From Marimicrobium sp913061115 (GTDB taxonomy: Bacteria; Pseudomonadota; Gammaproteobacteria; Pseudomonadales; Halieaceae), in NCBI RefSeq assembly GCF_047729875.1, contig NZ_CP159826.1, positions 1,922,001-1,986,000 of the forward strand: 64,000 bases of DNA. Reading direction: 5' to 3'. The notes under the pieces were generated by a model. That model had not been told where the DNA came from. It did no database searches and worked only from the letters and a program-made list of their open reading frames with translations. This document shows, piece after piece, positions 8,944 through 18,160 of this stretch (positions within the stretch are counted from its first letter, which is position 1; every line of letters begins with the position of its first letter). The translations under genes were made by a program, and so were the position numbers.

Positions 8944-10179
8944 CTATAATTGCAGCAAAATTCGAGCGGGATCTTCAATAAGATCCTTGATAGCGACCAG
9001 AAACTGTACGGCGGTCTTGCCGTCGATGAGCCGGTGATCGTAGGTCAACGCCAAATACATCATGGGTAGAATCACCACCTGACCATCGACAGCCATTGGA
9101 CGTTCCTGAATTTTGTGCATACCCAGAATACCCGTTTGCGGCGGGTTGAGGATAGGTGTCGACAACAAAGAACCGAATACGCCGCCGTTGGTTACCGTAA
9201 ACGTACCGCCCGTCATATCCTCAATGGTCAACTTATTGTCTTTGGCGCGCAGCCCCATATCTCTGATCGCAGCCTCAATATCGGCCAGGCTCATAAAGTC
9301 AGCATCGCGCATGACCGGGACCACAAGTCCGCCCTCAGTCGAAACCGCTACACCAATATCCTGGTAGCCGTGGTATACGATATCATTGCCGTCAACAGAC
9401 GCATTAACAGCCGGGAATCGTTTCAGCGCTTCACAGGCGGCTTTGACAAAAAATCCCATAAATCCAAGGCGCGTTCCGTTATGCGTTTTTTCGAATTGAT
9501 CCTTATACTTTTTACGCAACGCCATCACAGGCGCCATATTCACCTCGTTAAACGTGCTGAGCATCGCTGTTTCATGCGTAGCGTTAAGCAACCGCTCGGC
9601 TATTCTGGCTCGCATACGGGTCATGGGCACCCGTCTCTCTACTCGCTCGCCGGAAGGGCTAACTGACGGCGGCTCCTTGTCGATAGTCGCGGAGGGCTCG
9701 ACAGAAGCCGTGGTAGTTGCCGCGGATTTGGCTTCTCGAGCTTTTATAAATTTGAGAATGTCTTCCTTGGTAATGCGTCCATTCTTTCCTGTGCCCGTTA
9801 TTGCGCTGACATCGAGCTTATGCTCGTCAACCAACAACCGAGCAGCGGGTCCAAGTAACTCCGCTGAAGACGGTTCTGAAGCATTGTCACCTGATGCCGC
9901 GAGACTTGCTTGTGCGGGCGGAGACGAAAGCGCTGCGGATTTTTTTTCAGCAAGTGTAGCAAGGAGCTGTTCACCTTCAATTGTCTCACCTACCACAGCA
10001 TGGATTTTTGTGATCACACCATCCACAGGAGCAACCACCTCCAATACCACTTTGTCCGTCTCTATCTCGACGATCAGCTCATCCCTTGACACCGTGTCGC
10101 CTTCCGACTTGTGCCAGGCAGCCACTTCCCCGTCCGCAATAGACTCGGGAAAGGCAGGTGCCTTTATTTCAATAGTCAT
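8944..10179 (-). CDS. sucB: Dihydrolipoyllysine succinyltransferase (E2 of 2-oxoglutarate dehydrogenase)
   Basis: The core of the 2-oxoglutarate dehydrogenase complex, transferring the succinyl group to CoA. Domain order in 411 residues: one lipoyl domain (1-75, lipoyl Lys43 in EIETDKVVLEV); an Ala/Ser-rich linker; the peripheral subunit-binding domain (about 110-145, GPAARLLVDEHKLDVSAI); a second linker; and the acyltransferase domain (about 180-411) with the catalytic His382 in TYDHRLIDGKTA. A GGAAATGAG ribosome site precedes the ATG. It is 30 bp downstream of sucA in the TCA operon. Confidence 0.98.
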   Translation of the reverse strand: MTIEIKAPAFPESIADGEVAAWHKSEGDTVSRDELIVEIETDKVVLEVVAPVDGVITKIHAVVGETIEGEQLLATLAEKKSAALSSPPAQASLAASGDNASEPSSAELLGPAARLLVDEHKLDVSAITGTGKNGRITKEDILKFIKAREAKSAATTTASVEPSATIDKEPPSVSPSGERVERRVPMTRMRARIAERLLNATHETAMLSTFNEVNMAPVMALRKKYKDQFEKTHNGTRLGFMGFFVKAACEALKRFPAVNASVDGNDIVYHGYQDIGVAVSTEGGLVVPVMRDADFMSLADIEAAIRDMGLRAKDNKLTIEDMTGGTFTVTNGGVFGSLLSTPILNPPQTGILGMHKIQERPMAVDGQVVILPMMYLALTYDHRLIDGKTAVQFLVAIKDLIEDPARILLQL

Positions 10180-10209
10180 CTCATTTCCTTTAAAAAAATC
10201 CGCTTGTTG

Positions 10210-13068
10210 TCAGTAACCCCAAGGCATTTCTCCGAGAGCTTCATCAATAAACTGTTCCAACTGCGCGATATGCAATGCCATGTAGCCGGCAGCGGCAGCG
10301 GCAGATGAATCACGTCCGACATAGCGCAGATACACATCCACTTTATGGCGCTGTATTACTCTGCGCATATGGTGCTGGCTGGCATACCAGGAGCCCTGAT
10401 TCATCGGCTCTTCCTGACACCAAACCGCATCGACAATATTGGGGTATGAGTCCGCCAGTATCTGCAGTAACTCGTCCTCAGGGAAAGGATACAACTGCTC
10501 AAGGCGCAAAATGGCGATATGGTTCAGTTGGCGCTCTCGCCTGACCGCAAGCAAATCGTAGAATACTTTACCGCTGCAAAGGATAATACGCTGAACCTTC
10601 GACTTATCCAGATCATCGATTTCATCCATTACATTATAGAATCTGCCCCCGGCAAGATCCTCAATAGTGGAAATCGCTTCTTTATGGCGCAGCAGACTTT
10701 TGGGCGACATCACCACCAGCGGCTTACGTAGCGGACGGATAGCCTGTCGCCTCAGCATATGGAACACCTGCGCCGGCGTGGTCGGGGCGCAGACCTGAAT
10801 ATTATGCTCTGCACATAACTGCATGAAGCGTTCCAGCCTTGCGGATGAGTGCTCTGGACCCTGCCCCTCGTAGCCATGCGGCAACAACATCGTTAGACCG
10901 CACAAACGCGACCATTTGTTCTCACCACTGGTAATAAATTGATCAATGACGACCTGTGCACCGTTGGCGAAATCGCCAAACTGGGCTTCCCAGATTACGA
11001 GGCCTTGGGGTAACGTGGTGGAATAGCCATATTCAAAAGCAAGCACAGCCTCTTCTGACAGCAATGAATCGTAAATACTGAACTTTGCCTGTGATTCACT
11101 GATGTGCTGCAAAGGAATATAGGTACTGCCATCACTTTGATTGTGCAGCACCGCATGACGATGGGAGAAGGTGCCGCGCCCTACGTCTTGTCCCGTCAAC
11201 CTGATGGGGCTTCCCTCTTGCAGCAATGATGCATAAGCAAGATTTTCTGCAAAGCCCCAGTTGATCGGCATCGCTCCGGCGGCCATTTTACGACGGTCTT
11301 CCAATATTTTGGATACCTGACGTTGCAACGGAAAACCATCCGGCGAAAGATTGGTAGTATGAGCCAGTGACTGCAAGGCCTGGATGTCGATACTGGTGTC
11401 GCACTGCAACCTCCAGTCGTGTCCCAGATAGGGCGACCAATCGACAAACAACGACTTGTTCGGCTCAGATACCAGACTGCTGACCAACGGGGCGCCACGA
11501 TCTAAAGCGTCCCTGTAACGCTCCACCAAAGCCTCAACCTCGGCCTCTGTGATGAGCCCTTCGCTGACGAGCTTCTCTGCATACAAGTCCTGAGTCGTTT
11601 TGTGCTTGCTAATGACCTTGTACATCAACGGCTGTGTTACCGAGGGTTCGTCCGCTTCGTTATGACCCCGACGGCGATAGCAGATAAGATCAATCACCAC
11701 GTCTTTGTTAAATTCAGTACGATAGTCAACGGCCAATTGTGTGACGAACAACACCGCTTCTGGGTCATCTGCATTGACGTGGAATATCGGCGCCTGAACC
11801 ATTTTCGCAACGTCGGTACAGTACTCTGTTGAACGGGCATCCTCTCGCTCATGTGTGGTGAATCCGACTTGATTATTCAGCACAATGTGGATCGTGCCAC
11901 CGGTTTTATACCCGCGGGTCTGAGACATCTGAAACGTCTCCATCACCACGCCTTGCCCGGCAAAAGCTGCATCGCCATGCAGAACAATAGGGACCACAAG
12001 ATCACCTGACGCGTCGAGACGTCGTTCCTGACGTGCACGCACAGAACCCTCTACAACCGGGGATACAATCTCCAAATGCGACGGGTTAAAGGATAACGCG
12101 AGATGAACCTCTCCTCCCGTGGTCATCATATTAGAAGAAAAACCCTGATGATACTTTACGTCGCCAGAACTTTCGTACTGCGCCCTACCCTCAAATTCGT
12201 CAAACAACTCCGAGGGGTTTTTTCCGAATATATTGATCAGCACATTGAGCCTGCCACGGTGGGCCATGCCAATGACAATTTCCTTTGCCCGATACGCGCC
12301 ACAGCGTTGCACCATCTCTGACAGCATAGGAATCAGGCTCTCCCCGCCCTCGAGTCCGAAACGTTTAGTGCCGGGATACTTAGACGCCAGGGACTTTTCT
12401 AGACCCTCTGCATTTATGAGGAGATTCAGCAATTGCAAGCGTACTTCCTTGCCATAATCTGGTGCAGAACGCACAGACTCCATTCTCTGCATAACCCAGT
12501 GCCGCTCAGTGGTATCGACTATGTGCATAAACTCGGCACCAATCGTATGGCAATAGGTTCTCTCAAGTGCCTCGTATATCTCACCCAACGTGGCATCAGC
12601 TTTGCCGATATGCAAACTACCGGCCTGGAAAACCGTATCAAAGTCGGCAGACGACAAATGGTGAAAGCCTAGCTCTAGGTCGGCTACCTGCTCGCGCTGG
12701 GCAATTCCTAATGGATCAAGTTTCGCTTTTTGATGGCCGCGCTGACGATAGGCAGAAATCAATTGCACCACACAAACCTGCTTGCGCTCGTAATCGGTGG
12801 CCTTTGAATCATACTGCACGGTGGCTTCAGTGCGCACACGCATTTTACTGATCTGAGCAAAACGCTCGCGAATTACCGAGTGGGGAACATCTTCAAGCTG
12901 GATAATCTCTGACGGCACCATCGGAAGCTTGTCGAAGTAATCTCGCCACTGCTCAGGCACCCCATTAGGATCCTTCAGATAAGACTCGTACAAATCCTCT
13001 ACATACGTGGCGTTACCACCAGAAATATGAGAGCTTTGCCGCAGCAACTCTATGGAACTATTTTGCAT
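10210..13068 (-). CDS. sucA: 2-oxoglutarate dehydrogenase E1 component
   Basis: Thiamine-diphosphate E1 that decarboxylates 2-oxoglutarate and succinylates the SucB lipoyl group. At 952 residues it is close to E. coli SucA (933). The start MQNSSIELLRQSSHISGGNA is typical. IGMAHRGRLNVLINIFGK and the thiamine-diphosphate segment HGDAAFAGQGVV are present, as is the C-terminal transketolase-like half. The ATG has a strong GGGAGGGG site. About 180 bp separate it from sdhB, the largest gap inside the operon. That gap holds an AT-rich stretch but no convincing promoter. Confidence 0.98.
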   Translation of the reverse strand: MQNSSIELLRQSSHISGGNATYVEDLYESYLKDPNGVPEQWRDYFDKLPMVPSEIIQLEDVPHSVIRERFAQISKMRVRTEATVQYDSKATDYERKQVCVVQLISAYRQRGHQKAKLDPLGIAQREQVADLELGFHHLSSADFDTVFQAGSLHIGKADATLGEIYEALERTYCHTIGAEFMHIVDTTERHWVMQRMESVRSAPDYGKEVRLQLLNLLINAEGLEKSLASKYPGTKRFGLEGGESLIPMLSEMVQRCGAYRAKEIVIGMAHRGRLNVLINIFGKNPSELFDEFEGRAQYESSGDVKYHQGFSSNMMTTGGEVHLALSFNPSHLEIVSPVVEGSVRARQERRLDASGDLVVPIVLHGDAAFAGQGVVMETFQMSQTRGYKTGGTIHIVLNNQVGFTTHEREDARSTEYCTDVAKMVQAPIFHVNADDPEAVLFVTQLAVDYRTEFNKDVVIDLICYRRRGHNEADEPSVTQPLMYKVISKHKTTQDLYAEKLVSEGLITEAEVEALVERYRDALDRGAPLVSSLVSEPNKSLFVDWSPYLGHDWRLQCDTSIDIQALQSLAHTTNLSPDGFPLQRQVSKILEDRRKMAAGAMPINWGFAENLAYASLLQEGSPIRLTGQDVGRGTFSHRHAVLHNQSDGSTYIPLQHISESQAKFSIYDSLLSEEAVLAFEYGYSTTLPQGLVIWEAQFGDFANGAQVVIDQFITSGENKWSRLCGLTMLLPHGYEGQGPEHSSARLERFMQLCAEHNIQVCAPTTPAQVFHMLRRQAIRPLRKPLVVMSPKSLLRHKEAISTIEDLAGGRFYNVMDEIDDLDKSKVQRIILCSGKVFYDLLAVRRERQLNHIAILRLEQLYPFPEDELLQILADSYPNIVDAVWCQEEPMNQGSWYASQHHMRRVIQRHKVDVYLRYVGRDSSAAAAAGYMALHIAQLEQFIDEALGEMPWGY

Positions 13069-13248
13069 CTGGACCCCTCCCGGGGCTCAATCGACTAGTG
13101 CTACTCATCCACACACCGATGGACCACGAGAAACGCACGCTGTGCCCCTGAGTTCAGATATGAGGCTTCTTTTTAGCAGCAAGGTACCGTGCTGTCATAA
13201 ATTTAAAAAATTTGTTTGAAATCAATCTATTAACTATAAATCCTAATG

Positions 13249-13953
13249 TTATGTCGCGCGCGACAAGAGCATGTTTCGTATGTGCCCAATCGCCCGCGTA
13301 GGGTTCAAGCCTTTGGGACACACATTCACGCAAGCCTGAATACCATGGCAGCGAAAGACGCTAAACGGGTCGGCCAGGCGAGCCAGACGCTCATCCGTGG
13401 CGGTATCGCGAGTGTCAGCGAGAAAGCGGTAGGCCTGTAACAAGCCAGCTGGGCCTATAAATTTGTCTGGATTCCACCAAAAAGACGGGCAGGCAGTAGA
13501 GCAACATGCGCAGAGAATACACTCATAGAGACCGTCCAGTTTTTCCCGCTCTTCGGGGCTCTGCAGCCGCTCTATAGCAGGGGCTGGTGACTGATTCTGC
13601 AGGTAAGGCTGCACTTTTTCATACTGTGCATAAAACAGGCTCATATCGACCACTAAGTCGCGAATGACCGGCAGACCCGGCAAAGGACGCAGCACCAGCT
13701 TGTTTTTTCTCACTGCTTTGGATAGCGGCGTCACACAGGCAAGTCCATTCGTGCCATTCATGTTGACGCCATCGGAGCCGCACACACCCTCACGACAAGA
13801 GCGCCTGTAGACGACGGTTTCATCCTCAGCCTTGATCAACTCCATCACGTCGAGGACCATAAGATCCTTGCCGCCGGTCTCTACCTGGACATCCTGCATA
13901 TAAGGTTCAGCGTCGATTTCCGGGTTATAGCGATAAATACTGACTTGCAACAT
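13249..13953 (-). CDS. sdhB: Succinate dehydrogenase iron-sulfur subunit
   Basis: Passes electrons from the FAD of SdhA to quinone through three Fe-S clusters at the cytoplasmic face of the membrane. It is 234 residues (E. coli 238). The 2Fe-2S ligands are in CREGVCGSDGVNMNG, the 4Fe-4S ligands in CILCACCSTACPS, and the 3Fe-4S region in CHGIQACVNVCPKGLNP. The N-terminal plant-type ferredoxin domain and C-terminal helical domain are both present. It starts 12 bp after sdhA in the sdhCDAB order. Confidence 0.98.
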   Translation of the reverse strand: MLQVSIYRYNPEIDAEPYMQDVQVETGGKDLMVLDVMELIKAEDETVVYRRSCREGVCGSDGVNMNGTNGLACVTPLSKAVRKNKLVLRPLPGLPVIRDLVVDMSLFYAQYEKVQPYLQNQSPAPAIERLQSPEEREKLDGLYECILCACCSTACPSFWWNPDKFIGPAGLLQAYRFLADTRDTATDERLARLADPFSVFRCHGIQACVNVCPKGLNPTRAIGHIRNMLLSRAT

Positions 13954-13965
13954 GATTAGCGCCTC

Positions 13966-15738
13966 TTAATAACTGCGTACTGTCGGTTGAAATGTTGGGA
14001 CTGTTTTTGGCTCAAAGTTCACGCCGCGTTTACTCACGCGCTTGCTATCAGCAAAGTACATCGAATGGCAAAGCCAGTTTTCATCGTCGCGTGAATCAAA
14101 GTCGTCACGAGCGTGGGCACCGCGGCTCTCTTTGCGATCTTCGGCGGCAATTGCAGTAGCCTCAGCGACCTCTAAAAGATTCTGCAACTCAAGGACCTCT
14201 ATTCGAGCTGTGTTAAAGACATCGCTCTTGTCAGACAACTCGGCATTTTCAATCCGCTCACGCAAATCGGCTAGCTTAGTAATCCCCGTCTGCATCAAAG
14301 GCCCGTTACGGAATACGCCGAAGTAGTTCTGCATCGTATTCTGCAATTCTTTACGTAACTCCCCCGCTTTCTCTCCACCGGTGGAGTTATTCAGTTTGTT
14401 CAGGCGAGACATTGCCCGCTCTATATCCGTGTCAGACGCATCGCGCAACTCGATACCCTCACGCAGAGACTTCTCAATAAACAAACCGGAGGCTCGCCCA
14501 AATACCACCAGGTCAAGCAGCGAGTTACCGCCTAGCCGGTTAGCACCGTGCACAGAGACACAGGCCGCTTCGCCGCAGGCGTAAAGACCAGGGATAATAA
14601 AGTCTTCGCCGTTTTGATCAACGCTGATAGCCTGTCCGTTAACATTTGTCGGTATGCCGCCCATCATGTAATGACAGGTGGGCACAACAGGAATCGGCTC
14701 TTTTGTCGGATCCACATGAGCAAAAGTCCGAGACAATTCGCAAATACCGGGTAAACGGCTCTCTAAAACCTCCTCACCCAGATGATCCAGCTTGAGATAG
14801 ACATGGTCGCCATCGGGGCCGCAGCCGCGCCCCTCTAGTATCTCCTTCACCATCGAGCGAGCCACAACGTCACGTCCTGCTAAATCTTTGGAGTTGGGCG
14901 CATAACGCTCCATAAAACGCTCACCGTCCTTGTTGATGAGATAGCCACCCTCTCCACGGCAACCCTCAGTGACCAACGTGCCCGCTCCGGCAATTCCGGT
15001 CGGATGAAACTGCCACATCTCAATGTCCTGTACCGGGAAACCCGCACGCAGGGCCATCCCAATGCCGTCTCCGGTATTAATGTGCGCATTCGTTGTAGAC
15101 GCATAGATCCGACCTGCCCCACCAGTGGCAAGGACGGTAGCCTTAGACTTCACATAGACGGTTTCACCCGTTTCTATACAGATAGCGATAACCCCTACGA
15201 CGGAGCCGTCCTGATTCTTCACCAGATCAGTGGCATACCATTCGTTTAGGAATACGGTCTCATTCTTCAGGTTACTCTGATAAAGGGTGTGCAGCAGCGC
15301 GTGCCCGGTGCGGTCAGCTGCGGCACAGGTGCGCGCGGCTTGACCGCCTTTACCGTAATCCTTTGACTGCCCGCCAAAGGGGCGCTGATAAATACGGCCC
15401 TCTTCGGTGCGAGAAAATGGCAGTCCCATGTGCTCCAACTCGTAGATTGCCTCAGGGCCAACGCTACACATATATTCGATCGCATCCTGATCGCCAATAT
15501 AATCAGCGCCTTTCACCGTATCGTACATATGCCAGCGCCAATCATCATCAGGATCTGCTGACGCGATGGCACAGGTGATACCACCCTGCGCTGATACGGT
15601 ATGTGATCGTGTTGGAAAGACTTTTGAAATTACCGCAGTCTTGAACCCAGACTGAGCCATTTGCAGGGACGCCCGCATACCCGAGCCGCCGCCGCCAACG
15701 ATGACACCGTCAAATGAAATAGTGCGAATAGCCGCCAT
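13966..15738 (-). CDS. sdhA: Succinate dehydrogenase flavoprotein subunit
   Basis: Oxidises succinate to fumarate with covalently bound FAD. The start chosen is the ATG at 15738 (MAAIRTISFDGVIVGGGGSG), giving 590 residues, the normal length. A GTG 15 nt upstream is in frame but overlaps sdhD. The dinucleotide fold GGGGSG is near residue 17. The His of RSHTVSAQGG is the expected flavinylation site, and the substrate-site segments HPTGIAGAGTLVTEGCRGEG and GANRLGGNSLLDL follow. SdhE, needed for flavinylation in related bacteria, is not in this window. Confidence 0.97.
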   Translation of the reverse strand: MAAIRTISFDGVIVGGGGSGMRASLQMAQSGFKTAVISKVFPTRSHTVSAQGGITCAIASADPDDDWRWHMYDTVKGADYIGDQDAIEYMCSVGPEAIYELEHMGLPFSRTEEGRIYQRPFGGQSKDYGKGGQAARTCAAADRTGHALLHTLYQSNLKNETVFLNEWYATDLVKNQDGSVVGVIAICIETGETVYVKSKATVLATGGAGRIYASTTNAHINTGDGIGMALRAGFPVQDIEMWQFHPTGIAGAGTLVTEGCRGEGGYLINKDGERFMERYAPNSKDLAGRDVVARSMVKEILEGRGCGPDGDHVYLKLDHLGEEVLESRLPGICELSRTFAHVDPTKEPIPVVPTCHYMMGGIPTNVNGQAISVDQNGEDFIIPGLYACGEAACVSVHGANRLGGNSLLDLVVFGRASGLFIEKSLREGIELRDASDTDIERAMSRLNKLNNSTGGEKAGELRKELQNTMQNYFGVFRNGPLMQTGITKLADLRERIENAELSDKSDVFNTARIEVLELQNLLEVAEATAIAAEDRKESRGAHARDDFDSRDDENWLCHSMYFADSKRVSKRGVNFEPKTVPTFQPTVRSY

Positions 15739-15740
15739 CT

Positions 15741-16109
15741 TTATAAACCCCACAAAATCTTAATTCCCCAGACAAAATACGCCAACATTATGATGACACT
15801 CGCGCCCTCTGCTAACAGTCTAATGGTTTTACCCGCTGCCCCTAGCATACGTTCGGTTAGGTAGTCAGTGAACACCACCCACAGACCGACCCAGGCATGC
15901 CCAGCCAAGGCCACCAGCGCAAGCAAGCTGAATACCTTCATCCAAGTCTGGGCAAACAACCCTGACCATTGCGTATAGCCAAAGCCACTATTGGCCAGCA
16001 TCCAGCCCACACAAACAAGAACGTAAGCCAGCAGAATGACTGCACTTACACGTTGTATGAACCAATCGTAGAGACCGGTGCGGCTCGCGGTCGTCGCTGA
16101 AGTCACCAT
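15741..16109 (-). CDS. sdhD: Succinate dehydrogenase membrane anchor subunit D
   Basis: Small hydrophobic anchor that binds heme b and quinone together with SdhC. From the ATG at 16109 it is 122 residues with three predicted transmembrane helices (roughly 20-40, 55-77, 90-115). The pattern YDWFIQRVSAVILLAYV and the conserved HAWVGLWVVFTDYL, whose His is the expected heme ligand region, identify the family. A TTG two codons upstream is also in frame. The start overlaps the end of sdhC by 7 nt, implying coupling. Confidence 0.94.
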   Translation of the reverse strand: MVTSATTASRTGLYDWFIQRVSAVILLAYVLVCVGWMLANSGFGYTQWSGLFAQTWMKVFSLLALVALAGHAWVGLWVVFTDYLTERMLGAAGKTIRLLAEGASVIIMLAYFVWGIKILWGL

Positions 16110-16468
16110 ATCCAAGCCCCCGCCGACACAATCAGCACTGCCGAAAGCGCCCAGGCGATGCGCACACCCAGTATGCCCCCCTCCATAGTTTCACCGATAC
16201 CCCTGTCCATAATAAAGTGCTTTATTCCGGATAAAGAGTGGTAAATCAGCGCCGAGACCACGGCCCATAACACCAGCTTGAATATGAGGCTCTCCCGAAG
16301 CGCATCAAAGCTTGCCTCGCTAGACAGGCTGGCGTCCAGGGCCCACAACAAGACGGCAATACCGGCAAACAGGAATACGCCAGTGGCGCGATGCGTTATG
16401 GATGCCCATGCAGTAATGGGGAGCCGCATGGACCCGATGTCTAAGTTTACAGGCCGTTTATCTTTCAC
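16103..16468 (-). CDS. sdhC: Succinate dehydrogenase cytochrome b556 subunit
   Basis: Membrane anchor of succinate dehydrogenase. From a GTG at 16468 it reads MKDKRPVNLDIGSMRLPITA and then the family signature SITHRATGVFLF, 121 residues with three helices; HSLSGIKHFIMD contains the heme-ligand His region. An ATG at 16585 is in frame and would add 39 non-conserved residues. I reject it because homologues begin at KRPVNLDL and a perfect TATAAT element lies over that ATG, so a transcript from it would start downstream of the longer start. It is the first gene of the sdh-suc operon. Confidence 0.92.
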   Translation of the reverse strand: MKDKRPVNLDIGSMRLPITAWASITHRATGVFLFAGIAVLLWALDASLSSEASFDALRESLIFKLVLWAVVSALIYHSLSGIKHFIMDRGIGETMEGGILGVRIAWALSAVLIVSAGAWIW

Positions 16469-16574
16469 AAGTAAGCTACCGTCTGTGTGATGCCCGTAGG
16501 GCGATTGATCGGATTGGCGAGGGCCAAGACTGTTGGCCAGCCACGACCATGGCGATACAATTAAAACGCGCGAG

Positions 16575-16603
16575 ATTATAGGCATTTAGCGCCATAAATA
16601 CAA
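16575..16603 (-). promoter_or_regulatory. Sigma-70 promoter for the sdh-suc operon
   Basis: Minus strand: TTGTAT, a 17-bp spacer and a perfect TATAAT. Expected transcription would begin near 16568, giving a leader of about 100 nt before the sdhC GTG start. It faces away from the gltA promoter. Confidence 0.7.
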
Positions 16604-16724
16604 ATCCGTTATCGTAAAGGGCCACAAAATGAAGTTTACTGTAAGCCCCGTCGATCTTCGTTAACCCTGTTGCACGAACCTAGATTCAACTCTCGGCTTT
16701 TCACCACAATTGCCGTGGGTTCAA

Positions 16725-16752
16725 TTGACAAAAATTTCCGAGACTTTATAGT
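16725..16752 (+). promoter_or_regulatory. Sigma-70 promoter for gltA
   Basis: A perfect TTGACA, a 16-bp spacer and TATAGT (five of six), ending 35 bp before the gltA ATG. With the sdhC promoter this explains the 319-bp gap between sdhC and gltA. About 120 bp between the two promoters could bind shared regulators, but I could not identify a specific operator. Confidence 0.75.
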
Positions 16753-16787
16753 GGTGCACCGCCACAAATCACTACTCAGGACCCTTT

Positions 16788-18077
16788 ATGACCGACAAAA
16801 AGGCAACTCTAGAAATCGACGGAATCGACGATGCTATTGAGCTACCAATTTATTCCGGCACTTTAGGCCCTGACGTCGTCGATGTGGGTGGCCTCACCGC
16901 ACAAGGCCTGTTTACCTACGACCCCGGTTTTGTCTCCACCGCCTCCTGTGAATCCAAAATCACTTTTATCGATGGCGCCAAAGGCATTCTTCTGCACAGA
17001 GGCTACCCCATCGGCCAGCTTGCAGAGCAGTCCGACTATCTCGAGACCTGCTACTTGTTACTGTACGGTGAACTTCCCACTACGGATCAGAAAGCGCACT
17101 TTTTAAGCACCGTAGGGCTGCACACTATGGTCAACGAGCAGATATGCACTTTCTTCAACGGCTTTCGTCGCGATGCCCACCCAATGGCAGTAATGTGCGG
17201 TGTGGTAGGCGCCCTCTCCGCCTTCTACCATGATTCTCTGGAAATATCTGACGAACATCACCGGGAAATCGCCGCCTTTCGCTTAATTGCCAAAATGCCC
17301 ACCCTAGCAGCAATGAGTTACAAGTATTCCATAGGCCAGCCGTTCATGTATCCGGACAACAGCTTAAGCTACGCAGAAAACTTCCTTCACATGATGTTCG
17401 GCAATCCCTGTGAACCGAGCACAATAAGTCCCGTGCTTGCCAAAGCAATGGATCGCATCTTTTTACTGCATGCCGACCATGAGCAAAATGCCTCGACGTC
17501 CACCGTGCGTCTCGCCGGATCCTCTGGCGCCAACCCTTTTGCTTGCATTGCCGCAGGCATTGCTGCGCTTTGGGGGCCATCGCATGGCGGCGCGAATGAG
17601 GCCGTACTTGAGATGCTAAAAGAAATCGGCGATGTCTCCAGGATTGAAGAGTTTGTCGCTCGCGCTAAAGACAAGGATGACCCATTCCGGCTTATGGGTT
17701 TTGGTCACCGAGTGTATAAAAACTTTGACCCCCGCGCCAAAGTAATGAAAGAAGCCGCCGACGAAGTGCTCGCGGAACTGGGTATTGAGCATGATCCGCT
17801 GTTAGAGATTGCAAAACGTCTTGAGGAGATAGCCCTTTCGGATGAGTACTTTATTGAAAAGAAGTTGTACCCGAATGTAGATTTTTACTCTGGCATCATC
17901 CTCAAAGCGATCGGCATACCCCCTAGTATGTTCACGGTGATCTTTGCGGTAGGTCGCACGGTAGGGTGGATAGCTCACTGGAATGAAATGATCAGTGGCA
18001 GCTATCGGATCGGGCGCCCTCGGCAGCTCTACACGGGCTATACCGAGCGTGATTTCGTTCCAACTAGTCAGCGCTAA
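16788..18077 (+). CDS. gltA: Citrate synthase (type II)
   Basis: Condenses acetyl-CoA and oxaloacetate to citrate, entry to the TCA cycle. It is 429 residues, matching the hexameric, NADH-sensitive type II enzymes of gammaproteobacteria. Catalytic segments are HADHEQNASTSTVRL and PSHGGANEAVLEML (the histidine region), then MGFGHRVYKNFDPRAK. The N-terminal domain with ATLEIDG and the ending YTGYTERDFVPTSQR are standard. AGGA lies 7 nt before the ATG. It is divergent from the sdh-suc operon. Confidence 0.98.
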   Translation: MTDKKATLEIDGIDDAIELPIYSGTLGPDVVDVGGLTAQGLFTYDPGFVSTASCESKITFIDGAKGILLHRGYPIGQLAEQSDYLETCYLLLYGELPTTDQKAHFLSTVGLHTMVNEQICTFFNGFRRDAHPMAVMCGVVGALSAFYHDSLEISDEHHREIAAFRLIAKMPTLAAMSYKYSIGQPFMYPDNSLSYAENFLHMMFGNPCEPSTISPVLAKAMDRIFLLHADHEQNASTSTVRLAGSSGANPFACIAAGIAALWGPSHGGANEAVLEMLKEIGDVSRIEEFVARAKDKDDPFRLMGFGHRVYKNFDPRAKVMKEAADEVLAELGIEHDPLLEIAKRLEEIALSDEYFIEKKLYPNVDFYSGIILKAIGIPPSMFTVIFAVGRTVGWIAHWNEMISGSYRIGRPRQLYTGYTERDFVPTSQR

Positions 18078-18160
18078 TTGGCTCATTAAACTGAAAAGTC
18101 CTATCAAATTTTTTAGTGTCGCCAGTGGACTATAGTCGTTAATTACTGGGATTTATGACA

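Noticed and set aside
13058..13108. A 16-codon frame just upstream of and overlapping the sucA start, possible leader peptide
   Set aside because: It lacks a ribosome-binding site and regulatory codon content, and a frame of this length occurs easily by chance.
13190..13230. AT-rich stretch between sdhB and sucA as an internal promoter
   Set aside because: No pair of hexamers with acceptable spacing; only low-scoring matches such as TTGATT with TTTATG.
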